A stretch of 64,000 nucleotides of DNA from an uncultured Erythrobacter sp. (lineage in GTDB: Bacteria; Pseudomonadota; Alphaproteobacteria; Sphingomonadales; Sphingomonadaceae). Position 1 is the stretch's first letter. The number at the start of each line of letters is the position of its first letter. The notes below the pieces were generated by a model, which did not search any database, was not told the DNA's origin, and was given only the letters and a program-made list of their open reading frames with translations. The stretch is taken from contig CANMIS010000001.1 in the NCBI GenBank assembly GCA_947498065.1, positions 372,001 through 436,000 of the forward strand, in the 5' to 3' direction. The translations under genes were made by a program, and so were the position numbers. Positions 44,206 through 52,517 of this stretch are shown here, in pieces.

Positions 44206-44997
44206 TCATTTTGCCGGGATTCGGATATCTTTCGGCCGAATGCCAAAGCGCTTCTTGAAAGCGTCTGAGAAATGCGCGGGTGTCTTGAACCCGCATTCAT
44301 ACGCGATCTGCGTGACTGGCTCGCTCGACGTTTGCAGTAAGGTCAGCCCTCGCTCCAGCCGTGTAAACAGCAGTATTTTCGCAAATCCTTGGCCCGCATC
44401 ACTCAAGCGCCGCCGCATGGTTGGCTCTGACATGCCAAGCGCTGATGCGACCTCACTCGCCTGCCATCGATGCGCCAAGTCCGTTTCAATCACCTGACGA
44501 ACGGATGCAATCGGATCTTGCGTTGCCGATTTTTGAAGATGGATACCGTGGCTTTGCAGCCAAATGATCGGCTCCAACTGGCGGTGCGTGAGTACGGGTT
44601 GAGGAAGCTGCCCTTGTGTCATCCCCTCCTTGATGGGGGCCAGTATACGCTTGCTTTCATCCGGATCGGATTTCAGCAATTGTGGGCCGTGACTGGGCGC
44701 GACGCGGTCAACACTGTGTGCCGCAAGGTCGATCAGCTCCTGCGAATAGCTTATTCCCGTTGCCCTGTAGCTCTCGGTCAATCGTGGGCGATTTTCCATC
44801 GTCACAATTGATCCGGGCGGGAAGACGAACACGTCCCCCTCTTCACCGATCAATTCCTTGCCATCAGGCGTGAGCACCCGCTTTGAACCTGTTTCCACGA
44901 AGAACAAGAATGTCAGCCGGAAATAGAGCTCAGCAAAGGTTGCCGTCGTGGCCTGGCTGATTGGATAGATTGAGAAAGACGCAAGTTCAGCTGGCAT
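44206..44997 (-). CDS. AraC-family transcriptional regulator
   Basis: About 263 residues. An N-terminal cupin-like part ('GEEGDVFVFPPGSIVTMENR') and a C-terminal double helix-turn-helix ('ASEVASALGMSEPTMRRRLS', 'VTQIAYECGFKTPAHFSDAF'). The layout resembles the RhaS/ExsA-like group. The adjacent YbhB-like gene is the likely target. The first ATG at 44997 is preferred to TTG codons upstream. Confidence 0.88.
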   Translation of the reverse strand: MPAELASFSIYPISQATTATFAELYFRLTFLFFVETGSKRVLTPDGKELIGEEGDVFVFPPGSIVTMENRPRLTESYRATGISYSQELIDLAAHSVDRVAPSHGPQLLKSDPDESKRILAPIKEGMTQGQLPQPVLTHRQLEPIIWLQSHGIHLQKSATQDPIASVRQVIETDLAHRWQASEVASALGMSEPTMRRRLSDAGQGFAKILLFTRLERGLTLLQTSSEPVTQIAYECGFKTPAHFSDAFKKRFGIRPKDIRIPAK

Positions 44998-45166
44998 GGC
45001 CCTGCGGACATAGCGCAACAAGAATTTCGTCGTCTAGGGAATTGAAAAGCTGATGTCCGTATGTGGGCCGTAATTGGACATTCACCAACTATGTCTCGAA
45101 CAATTCCGCCATCGCACCCATGGCAGGTTCAGCGACCGCAGATTGCCTTACCGCTTAGACCAAGGC

Positions 45167-45901
45167 CTAGCCCTCAAACATCGCAGCCTGCACGCCTCCG
45201 CCCTGCGCCTGCTCCGCATAACCGCTGTGCCAAACCAGCGCAGACAGGGCGATCCAGGTTGTAAACATCACCGCATAGGTCCAGCGGCGCGGCCATAGCT
45301 TTGCCACCAGCATTGTCGCTGCTGCGGTGCCGCCCAGCGCGACCAAGGTAGCGATCGCGATATGCTCGCCCGCGCCTGTTAGCGAGGCTCCGACGGCCAT
45401 GGTCGCCCATTGCGCGGGCAGCAGCACGAGCAGCCAATCGGGCAAGGCGCCGGGCTCTTTCCAGGCGGTGAGGATGATTGCCGCCTCGCCCGCGACCACG
45501 GCCACGGCAATCCACCAGCCCTTCGCCCCTCCCGATAGTGCGAACAGGGCCCCGCGCGCCGCAAAGCTGACGGCTGCGACAAGGAACGCGAGCGCGGTGA
45601 AAACGGGATGCGGCAGGCTGGGCATTCCCAATGTGAGCGCCAAGGCTGCAAGGCCAGATCCCGCCAGAACAGCCAGCACAATGCCGATCCAGAACCGCCC
45701 GGCTGCCGCTGCCCCGATCATGCCTGCCCCCATCAGGCCTATCGCCAGCAACGGAGCCGCTGCCGCGCCGGCCTCTGTCGCTTGAGGCGAACCTGCGGTC
45801 ACAGCCATAAAACTCGCCGGCGCCAAAAACCCAGCCAGCGCCGCAAAAGTCCATGCGAGCCAGGGCCAGGTAATCGGGCGTGATTGCAAATCTGAGGTCA
45901 T
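45167..45901 (-). CDS. Multi-spanning membrane protein, unknown function
   Basis: About 244 residues from ATG 45901, with eight or so hydrophobic segments rich in Ala, Gly and Val and almost no charged loops ('AWTFAALAGFLAPASFMAV', 'IGIVLAVLAGSGLAALAL', 'FTALAFLVAAVSFAARGALF'). No family motif seen. It follows the tsf terminator, so it likely has its own promoter. The start is uncertain: an ATG at 45931 is also possible. Confidence 0.65.
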   Translation of the reverse strand: MTSDLQSRPITWPWLAWTFAALAGFLAPASFMAVTAGSPQATEAGAAAAPLLAIGLMGAGMIGAAAAGRFWIGIVLAVLAGSGLAALALTLGMPSLPHPVFTALAFLVAAVSFAARGALFALSGGAKGWWIAVAVVAGEAAIILTAWKEPGALPDWLLVLLPAQWATMAVGASLTGAGEHIAIATLVALGGTAAATMLVAKLWPRRWTYAVMFTTWIALSALVWHSGYAEQAQGGGVQAAMFEG

Positions 45902-45995
45902 CGCTGCGACACTGGTTAAAGCGCCCAGCATTGTCGAGCCGGAACTGGTTCTCCAACCCAGAAGCACGCAGTGGCTAGAGACTACAACCGCAACA

Positions 45996-46027
45996 AAAAG
46001 CCGCCGCAGCGTGGTGCTGCGACGGCC
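45996..46027 (-). terminator. Rho-independent terminator of rpsB-tsf
   Basis: On the minus strand GCCGTCGCAGC-ACCAC-GCTGCGGCGGC (11-bp stem, one G-T pair) then TTTTTGTTG, about 40 bp after the tsf stop. Confidence 0.88.
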
Positions 46028-46065
46028 TAATTTTTCTAGCAATGCTAGGCAACCATCAAGAAACC

Positions 46066-46992
46066 TTAGCCCTTAAGCGTCGCAGCCACTTCTGCTGCGA
46101 AGTCTTCTTCTTCCTTCTCGATGCCTTCACCGAGCTGGAAGCGGACGTAATCCTTCAGGACGATCTCAGAACCAGCTTCTTTGCCGGTGCGAGCGACGAC
46201 TTCTTCAACCGTAGCCTTATTGTCCATTACGAACATCTGGCTGAGCAGTGCGTTCTCTTTAGCGAACTTCTTGATCGCGCCTTCGACCATCTTTTCCTGC
46301 ACGTTCTCAGGCTTACCGCTTTCAGCCGCTTTTTCCTGAGCGATTGCGCGTTCGCGAGCGATCACGTCGGCATCAAGGCCTTCAGCATTGAGCGCCTGCG
46401 GGAACATCGAGGCGATGTGCATCGCCAGCTGCTTGCCAAGCGGCTCAAGCACGTCTGCGCCTGCTTCGCTTTCCAGAGCAACCAGAACGCCGATCTTGCC
46501 GAGATTGTCGGCTGCGGCGTTGTGCATATACGCAACGACAGAGCCCTTCTCGACAGAAACGCTCTTCATCCGGCGAACCTGCTGGTTCTCACCAATGGTC
46601 GCAACATTGTCGGTCAGCTTGTCAGAGACGCTGCCGCCATCTGGGTAAGCTGCGCCTTTCAGCGCTTCGACATCGTCGCTGCCCAGCGTCAGAGCGACGC
46701 CTGTGGTCTTGCGAACGAAGTCCTGGAACTGGTCGTTCTTCGCAACGAAGTCCGTCTCAGAGTTCACTTCGACAGCAACGCCTGACGTGCCGGATACGGC
46801 GACGCCGACGAGGCCCTCTGCCGCGGTGCGGCTGGACTTCTTCTGTGCGGTTGCAAGGCCCTTGGCGCGCAATGCGTCAACAGCTGCTTCAATATCGCCG
46901 CCCGCTTCAACGAGGGCTTTTTTGGCGTCCATCATGCCTGCGCCCGTTTTTTCGCGCAGTGTCTTCACGTCAGCGACGGTGAAATCGGCCAT
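46066..46992 (-). CDS. tsf: Elongation factor Ts
   Basis: 308 residues. N-terminal UBA-like '[19 protein letters not shown]' and the core motif '[19 protein letters not shown]' that contacts EF-Tu. It recycles EF-Tu-GDP. Second gene of the rpsB-tsf operon; GAAGGAATTC upstream. Confidence 0.97.
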   Translation of the reverse strand: MADFTVADVKTLREKTGAGMMDAKKALVEAGGDIEAAVDALRAKGLATAQKKSSRTAAEGLVGVAVSGTSGVAVEVNSETDFVAKNDQFQDFVRKTTGVALTLGSDDVEALKGAAYPDGGSVSDKLTDNVATIGENQQVRRMKSVSVEKGSVVAYMHNAAADNLGKIGVLVALESEAGADVLEPLGKQLAMHIASMFPQALNAEGLDADVIARERAIAQEKAAESGKPENVQEKMVEGAIKKFAKENALLSQMFVMDNKATVEEVVARTGKEAGSEIVLKDYVRFQLGEGIEKEEEDFAAEVAATLKG

Positions 46993-47021
46993 TTCTGAAT
47001 TCCTTCAAAAAATAAATTGGT

Positions 47022-47091
47022 CGCCGGGCCCCAATCAGGATGCCCGGCGCGTGTATCAGTGAGTGTGCCAGCGCGCGTTTGGTGCGCTGGC
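47022..47091 (-). other. Two hairpins in the rpsB-tsf spacer
   Basis: Perfect 8-bp inverted repeats CGCCGGGC/GCCCGGCG (47022-47029, 47042-47049) and GCCAGCGC/GCGCTGGC (47067-47074, 47084-47091) fill most of the 113-bp gap. Neither has a U-tract. In E. coli the rpsB-tsf spacer also causes partial termination; a similar role here is inference. Confidence 0.5.
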
Positions 47092-47105
47092 GAGGCGGCC
47101 TGTGA

Positions 47106-47858
47106 TTAGGCTGCCGGTGCTTCTGCAGGTGGCTGCTCCATGGAGCCAATGTCTGCGCCCGAAGCCGCAGCCGCGCCGCCGCGGCCAGCAACAGCCGCAT
47201 CGCCAATCGCTTGGCAATACAGGCGCACTGCGCGGGTTGCATCGTCATTGCCCGGTACAGGGAATGCGATGTTGGAAGGATCGACGTTGGTGTCGAGCAC
47301 TGCGATCACAGGGATGCCCAGAACAGCGGCTTCTTTAATGGCCAGCTCTTCTTTGTTGGCATCGATTACGAACATTACGTCCGGAATGCCGCCCATATCG
47401 CGGATACCGCCAAGTGACAGTTCCAGCTTGTCGCGCTTACGCGTGAGCTGCAGAACTTCTTTCTTGGTGAAACCGCTGGTGTCGCCCGAAAGCTTTTCCT
47501 CAAGCGACTTCATTTCTTTGATCGAACCGCTGATGGTTTTCCAGTTGGTCAGCATGCCGCCGAGCCAGCGGTGGTTTACAAAGTGCTGGCCGCACGCACG
47601 GGCGATCTCAGCGATAGGCTCTTGCGCCTGGCGCTTCGTGCCAACGAACAGAACCTTGCCGCCTGCGCGAGTGGTTTGCTCAACAAAATCGAGCGCCCGT
47701 GCGAACAATGGCACAGTTTGCGACAGGTCAATAATGTGAACACCGTTGCGCGCGCCGAAGATATACGGCTTCATCCGCGGGTTCCAGCGGTGGGTCTGGT
47801 GGCCGAAGTGTGCGCCGGCCTCAATCAATTGCTGCATCGTGACGGTAGTGGCCGCCAT
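47106..47858 (-). CDS. rpsB: 30S ribosomal protein S2
   Basis: 250 residues from ATG 47858 with GGAAAGGAAT upstream. '[20 protein letters not shown]' and '[15 protein letters not shown]' are S2 signatures. Ends in an Ala/Gly-rich tail. The leader 47859-48050 is long and contains a GC-rich inverted sequence near 47890-47930; S2 is known to repress its own mRNA in E. coli. Confidence 0.96.
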   Translation of the reverse strand: MAATTVTMQQLIEAGAHFGHQTHRWNPRMKPYIFGARNGVHIIDLSQTVPLFARALDFVEQTTRAGGKVLFVGTKRQAQEPIAEIARACGQHFVNHRWLGGMLTNWKTISGSIKEMKSLEEKLSGDTSGFTKKEVLQLTRKRDKLELSLGGIRDMGGIPDVMFVIDANKEELAIKEAAVLGIPVIAVLDTNVDPSNIAFPVPGNDDATRAVRLYCQAIGDAAVAGRGGAAAASGADIGSMEQPPAEAPAA

Positions 47859-48053
47859 AGGTAATTCCTTTCCGGTTAGTCCTCTGGAAGGCAAGGAACC
47901 TGCTGGTGGAGAGCCCTCCAGCGGCACCGGTATAAAGCGCCTTCCATGTGAATTTCGCACGATCAGGGTGAAGCGATTCGCCTCGCCTGCTCCTGCGATG
48001 GAGGGGCCATTAGCGCCCATCCCACACAAAATCTAGTGTAAAGAGCACATTTG

Positions 48054-48127
48054 GAACACAAGTGGAACAAAAGTGCTTGACGCAATGGAACAGCTCGTGA
48101 ACAAGGCGCTCAGAACAAATATGGAAC
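48054..48127 (+). promoter_or_regulatory. Three perfect SOS (LexA) boxes
   Basis: GAAC-N7-GAAC, the alphaproteobacterial LexA site, occurs exactly three times: 48054-48068, 48088-48102 and 48113-48127. A TTGACG (48077-48082) -35-like hexamer precedes the second box, which would lie in the promoter spacer and block polymerase. The next gene to the right starts at 48187. Confidence 0.88.
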
Positions 48128-48186
48128 GACAGGGCATGTAACCTGATCATGCGTTCCAACGAATGAAGGCGTGAAGGAGCAATTCC

Positions 48187-48456
48187 ATGATTTTCTATCT
48201 GCTGGCCAGCCTGTTTATCGCAGCGACCCTGAGCGCTTTTGTGAGTCTTACCGATAGCGGGCTGCGCCTGCGCAACGCCTTTATCGGACTTCAGCGTGAA
48301 CGCAGCCTCGCCGATGCGGGCTTTGTCCCTCATGTAGAGGCTACCGAAGTTCGCCTGCGTCCTGCGGCACCCAGCTATCGCGGGTCAGCCACTCGGCCAT
48401 TTGCGCGCCGCCTACCTAACCGTCTGTCTGCGCTGCAAGACGTCGCTGCCGCTTAA
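48187..48456 (+). CDS. Small single-pass membrane protein under SOS control
   Basis: 89 residues with GAAGGAG 8 bp before the ATG. Residues 2-21 form one hydrophobic helix (IFYLLASLFIAATLSAFVSL); the rest is basic and soluble ([30 protein letters not shown]). I recognise no family. The three LexA boxes upstream mean strong induction after DNA damage. Small membrane proteins of this type (Caulobacter SidA, DidA) stop cell division during SOS, so a checkpoint role is a reasonable guess. Its end overlaps the convergent pssA by 41 bp. Confidence 0.75.
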   Translation: MIFYLLASLFIAATLSAFVSLTDSGLRLRNAFIGLQRERSLADAGFVPHVEATEVRLRPAAPSYRGSATRPFARRLPNRLSALQDVAAA

Positions 48457-49285
48457 TCCGTCCATATTTGATCAGCCCGTAAGGCATAAGCGCCAGATAG
48501 CCGATGCTGAGCGTGATCAGCAGCCACCATGGCTCCAGCAGCAGCGCGGCAAACGCCATCGCCGATATCACAATCACCGACAGCCTAATGGCCCGGCGCG
48601 GACGCAGAGCCCCCCAGCTGAGCGTCGCCATGTTGGAAATCAGCAGAAATGCGATAACCGTCAGCCACAGCGCGATCAGCAATGGATCGCGAAATGAGTC
48701 ATTGCCCGTCTCAATCCAGAAATAGAACGGCAGGAACGCAAGCCCTGCTCCAACGGGCGCTGGCACTCCGGTGAGAAAGCCCGCTGACTTGTGCGGTTGA
48801 TCATCAACATCAATCTGAGCGTTGAAGCGCGCCAGGCGGACCGCGCAGCAGATTGCAAAGGCGAGCGAGGCGAACCAGCCGAAGCGCGGCAGGTCTTGCA
48901 GCACCCATAGATACAGAATGATCGCTGGCGCCATGCCGAATGAAAGCGAATCGGCCAGACTGTCGAGCTCAGCCCCAAAGCGCGATTGAGCGTTGAGCAA
49001 TCGCGCAATGCGGCCGTCGACCCCGTCGAGCACAGCGGCGATAACCACGGCCAGGATCGCCAGACCCCATTCTCCGGTAATGGCAAAACGTATTCCGGTC
49101 AGACCTGCGCAAAGCGCGCCAGCCGTGATCGCATTGGGCAGCATCGCCCTAAGCGACAAACCTTTGGGGTCAGCCGCGCCGGGCAAGCCATCATCTTCGG
49201 CGGCCTTCGGCCCGACGCGCGGTGCGCCTTTGACTATCTCGGCCTGATTGTCATCCTGCCCAGATAGACCTGTGGGTTCACTCAC
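48416..49285 (-). CDS. pssA: CDP-diacylglycerol--serine O-phosphatidyltransferase
   Basis: 289 residues. CDP-alcohol transferase motif '[20 protein letters not shown]' followed by [11 protein letters not shown], and about eight helices. It makes phosphatidylserine, the substrate of Psd encoded just upstream. The N-terminal about 45 residues are a hydrophilic extension. The ATG overlaps the psd stop. Confidence 0.94.
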   Translation of the reverse strand: MSEPTGLSGQDDNQAEIVKGAPRVGPKAAEDDGLPGAADPKGLSLRAMLPNAITAGALCAGLTGIRFAITGEWGLAILAVVIAAVLDGVDGRIARLLNAQSRFGAELDSLADSLSFGMAPAIILYLWVLQDLPRFGWFASLAFAICCAVRLARFNAQIDVDDQPHKSAGFLTGVPAPVGAGLAFLPFYFWIETGNDSFRDPLLIALWLTVIAFLLISNMATLSWGALRPRRAIRLSVIVISAMAFAALLLEPWWLLITLSIGYLALMPYGLIKYGRIKRQRRLAAQTDG

Positions 49286-50046
49286 TGAGAGATGCCTTCG
49301 AGCAATTTCTGCTCGCCCAGCTCAGCCAGAATTGTTTCACCTGCGATGATTTTCTGGCCCAGCAAAACCTTAGGCGCTGTGCCCGCAGGCAGATAGACAT
49401 CGACCCGGCTACCAAACCGGATCAGGCCGACACGCTGCCCTTTGGCAACGGTGTCGCCGGGTTTCACGAATGGCACAATCCGGCGCGCGACAAGGCCCGC
49501 GATCTGAGTAAAGCCGATCTGCACACCATCGCCGCGATCCACCAGAATATGCTGGCGCTCGTTCTCTTCGCTGGCCTTATCAAGATCAGCGTTCACGAAC
49601 TTGCCGGGAATGTAGATCACGCGGCGAATAGCGCCGGCGATGGGCGCGCGATTGATGTGAACATCAAACACGCTCATGAAAATCGAAATCCGGGTAACCG
49701 GCCCTTCTGGCAGGCCCGGAGTTCCCGAGCCATCATCAATGGTCAGCTCAGGCGGAGGCTCAGTCTGCGTGATCAGCGAGACGAGGCCGTCGGCGGGCGC
49801 AACAATCGAATTGTCCGATTGCGGCACGACCCGCTCTGGATCGCGGAAGAACGCAAATACTCCAGCGGACAACGCCAGCAATGGCCAGCCGATAATCTCC
49901 CAATCAACCCATGGGCTGAGGAAAAAGAGGCTGATCGCAACGGCAATCACGCCATATTTGCGTCCTTCGGGGTGGATCGGCGGCCAGCTCCAGCTGACAT
50001 CACCGCGTCCTTCGTTATCGAGTATTTCTCCGGCCATGCGTGCCAT
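49282..50046 (-). CDS. psd: Phosphatidylserine decarboxylase
   Basis: 254 residues. The self-cleavage site that forms the pyruvoyl group is the Ser of '[12 protein letters not shown]' (about residue 210), the short-type alphaproteobacterial/archaeal form with GS instead of LGST. '[12 protein letters not shown]' is a family block. Produces phosphatidylethanolamine at the inner membrane. Forms a two-gene unit with pssA. Confidence 0.93.
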   Translation of the reverse strand: MARMAGEILDNEGRGDVSWSWPPIHPEGRKYGVIAVAISLFFLSPWVDWEIIGWPLLALSAGVFAFFRDPERVVPQSDNSIVAPADGLVSLITQTEPPPELTIDDGSGTPGLPEGPVTRISIFMSVFDVHINRAPIAGAIRRVIYIPGKFVNADLDKASEENERQHILVDRGDGVQIGFTQIAGLVARRIVPFVKPGDTVAKGQRVGLIRFGSRVDVYLPAGTAPKVLLGQKIIAGETILAELGEQKLLEGISQ

Positions 50047-50198
50047 CTAGGAGCTGAGCTGCGCCCTCGCAAGCAATCCCGCGATTTCTGCACCCAGCTT
50101 TATCGCAGCGCTGCGGACGCTCGGCCCTTCGAAAAAGCCCGCTAAGGCGGCGCATCCATTCACTCTTTAGTTATCTATTTACCTTAAATCGCGCAGGC

Positions 50199-51275
50199 AT
50201 GAATGAGATCAGGGACATCGTAAATGCGCGCTGGCGCGGTGAAACACCAATCTATGTGATTGGTTTGGCGCTGATGGCGCTGTGCATTGGACTGCTTGCG
50301 GCGCGCGGAATTGCGCCGAGCTTCGGCGCCACTTGGGTCAACACGCGCCTGTTTGGTTTGTGCTTGGCGATAGTCATCGCAGTCGATGCCGCTCGCCAGC
50401 TTTACATACATCGCCCCGACAGCCCGATCGCCCTTCTTAAGGCGCGCTACTCAGGGCCTGAATTCATCACGAAAGCCCTGGCTGGCCTACCAATGCTGGC
50501 GGTCGCGATTATTCTGCTGCCATTCTTTTCGAAGATGAAATCCGCCATCCCGCTGTTCAATGATTACACCTGGGATAACACTTTCGTCGAATGGGACCGC
50601 GCGATCTTCTTCGGCTACGACGCTTGGGAAGTGATCCAGCCAGTGCTCGGCTTCCCCGTTGTTACCGCGTTTCTTGCGTTCCTGTATCACGTTTGGATCT
50701 TGCTGCTCTATCCGGGCGTGCTGTTCTTCGCATTCGGCAAAATGGGCAGCGATCTAAGGCGCCAATTCTTCCTGACATATGTGCTCAGTTGGAGCGTCAT
50801 TGGCGGCGCGATGGCGACATGGCTCGCCTCGGTCGGTCCAGTATTCGTCGGTCCCCTGCTGGGTGACACCCGTTTTGATGAGCAGATGGCCTATCTCAGA
50901 GCTGCGAACGAGCAGATCCCCATACTCGTCCTGCCAGTGCAGGAAATGCTGCTTGAACGCTATGCCTCAGCCGACAATGGCCTAGGCAGCGGGATAACCG
51001 CAATGCCGTCGATGCACGTCGCGATCGCGTTTCTTTTCTGGATCGCCATGCGCCAGATATCACCGCGCCTGGGCATGTTCTTCGCCGCGTTCTTCGCGAT
51101 CACTTGGGTGAGCAGCGTTCACCTCGCCTATCACTATGCCGTGGACGGGCTGGTTTCCGTGATCGCCGTCTCAGCAATCTGGTGGGGTTCCCGGCGGATC
51201 ATTACCGCCTGGGACCGCTTCCTAGAGGCGCGCGGTCAGGCCGCCTTGCGCACGAACACTGTCCCGGCAGAATAA
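50199..51275 (+). CDS. PAP2-family membrane enzyme, Aur1/IPC-synthase-like
   Basis: 358 residues, about seven helices. PAP2 motifs: 'AMPSMHVAIAFLFWIAMR' and 'WVSSVHLAYHYAVDGLVSV' supply the two catalytic histidines and the Asp. The wide spacing and 'PSMHVA / HLAYHYAVDG' pattern match inositol-phosphorylceramide synthases (Aur1) better than undecaprenyl-phosphate phosphatases. A role in sphingolipid head-group transfer fits an LPS-free sphingomonad but is inference; a general phosphatase is the alternative. It overlaps the next gene by 40 bp tail to tail. Confidence 0.8.
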   Translation: MNEIRDIVNARWRGETPIYVIGLALMALCIGLLAARGIAPSFGATWVNTRLFGLCLAIVIAVDAARQLYIHRPDSPIALLKARYSGPEFITKALAGLPMLAVAIILLPFFSKMKSAIPLFNDYTWDNTFVEWDRAIFFGYDAWEVIQPVLGFPVVTAFLAFLYHVWILLLYPGVLFFAFGKMGSDLRRQFFLTYVLSWSVIGGAMATWLASVGPVFVGPLLGDTRFDEQMAYLRAANEQIPILVLPVQEMLLERYASADNGLGSGITAMPSMHVAIAFLFWIAMRQISPRLGMFFAAFFAITWVSSVHLAYHYAVDGLVSVIAVSAIWWGSRRIITAWDRFLEARGQAALRTNTVPAE

Positions 51276-52360
51276 CCCGCGCCAAAGCTGCAGATGAGGC
51301 CGGTGTCATCGGCCTGCATATCCTCGCTGTGCAGGTGAAACGCGATGATCGAGCCCGCGCTTGAGGTATTGCCATAGGTGTCGAGCACCGTTGGACTTTC
51401 ATCATCGCTCGCCTCGTGGCCAAGCACCTTTTGCGCGATCAGCCGGTTCATGCCGGAGTTCGCCTGGTGCAGCCACATCCGGCGCAGCGTCTTGGGATCA
51501 ATTCCCAGCCGCTCGGCCTCGTCCAGGATCATCTGCGCAACCATTGGCACGACTTCCTTGAACACCTTGCGCCCCTCTTGCACGAACAGCTTGTCGGCAG
51601 TGCCCGCCGTCTCTGGCGTCGCGCGATTGAGAAAGCCGAAATTGTTGCGGATATTGTTGGAAAATACCGTCTTCAGCTTCGTCCCAAGAATGTTCCAATG
51701 CTCGGCAGGCGCAATGGCTGCATCTTCGACAAGCACAGCGGTGGCGACATCGCCAAAAATAAAGTGGCTGTCGCGGTCGCGCCAATTGAGGTGGCCAGAG
51801 GTAATCTCTGGGCTGACGACCAGCACGCTTTTCGCATTGCCCGCGCGGACATAATCCGCCGCCGTCTGAATGCCGAACGTCGCCGATGAACACGCGACAT
51901 TCATGTCAAAGCCAAATCCATCAATGCCCAGCGCCTGCTGGATCTCGATCGCCATGGCCGGATAGGCGCGCTGCATATTGGAGGCTGCGCATAGCACCGC
52001 GTCCACATCTTTCGCCTCGCGCCCTGCCTTAGCCAGAGCCTCGCGCGCGGCGATCACGCCGATCTCTGCCATGACGGATAGCTCGCCGTCAGGCCGCTCG
52101 TCCCAGCGCGGCGACATCGTGTCTGGCGCCAAGATCGGGGCTTTGCTCATCACATGGCGCGCTTTGATGCCGCTGGCCTTTTCGATGAACTCGACCGAAC
52201 TGTAGGTCAGCGCCTCAGCCTCGCCCGCCGCAATTGCATCGGCATGCTCGGCATTGTGGCGATCAACAAAGGCGTTGAAGCTCGCGACCAGCTCTTCATT
52301 GGTGATCGATTCTTCCGGCGTGAACAGGCCAGTGCCTGAGATGACGGGGCGATGGGTCAT
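51236..52360 (-). CDS. Beta-ketoacyl-ACP synthase III homologue (long form)
   Basis: 374 residues from ATG 52360 ('MTHRPVISGTGLFTPEESI'). Thiolase-fold with catalytic Cys in 'VACSSATFGIQTA', His in 'WLHQANSGMNRLI' and Asn in 'DTYGNTSSAGSIIAF'. Longer than housekeeping FabH (about 320) by an insert in the N-terminal half. Such enzymes condense acyl-CoA or acyl-ACP starters; the product here is unknown. No other fatty-acid genes are adjacent; the PAP2 enzyme is convergent. Confidence 0.85.
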   Translation of the reverse strand: MTHRPVISGTGLFTPEESITNEELVASFNAFVDRHNAEHADAIAAGEAEALTYSSVEFIEKASGIKARHVMSKAPILAPDTMSPRWDERPDGELSVMAEIGVIAAREALAKAGREAKDVDAVLCAASNMQRAYPAMAIEIQQALGIDGFGFDMNVACSSATFGIQTAADYVRAGNAKSVLVVSPEITSGHLNWRDRDSHFIFGDVATAVLVEDAAIAPAEHWNILGTKLKTVFSNNIRNNFGFLNRATPETAGTADKLFVQEGRKVFKEVVPMVAQMILDEAERLGIDPKTLRRMWLHQANSGMNRLIAQKVLGHEASDDESPTVLDTYGNTSSAGSIIAFHLHSEDMQADDTGLICSFGAGYSAGTVFVRKAA

Positions 52361-52454
52361 GTCTGAAGAGGTGTGCATAAGAGTGCAATTAGGCAGGCAG
52401 ATGTGCCGGGGCAAGTGCCAGCGCGCGAACGTCCACTCTGCAATGTGCAACCAT

Positions 52455-52489
52455 ACAACAAAAACGGGGCTCAGCCATGCCGAGCCCCG
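52455..52489 (-). terminator. Rho-independent terminator of the YadA-like gene
   Basis: Minus strand CGGGGCTC-GGCATGGCT-GAGCCCCG followed by TTTTTGTTG, about 30 bp after the adhesin stop. Confidence 0.85.
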
Positions 52490-52517
52490 CCTTCGGTTTT
52501 GTTAGTTTTGTGCGGGC

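Noticed and set aside
48054..48127. SOS boxes controlling rpsB on the other strand
   Set aside because: rpsB starts about 200 bp away and is a constitutive ribosomal gene; the boxes end 60 bp before the 48187 start in the correct orientation for that gene.
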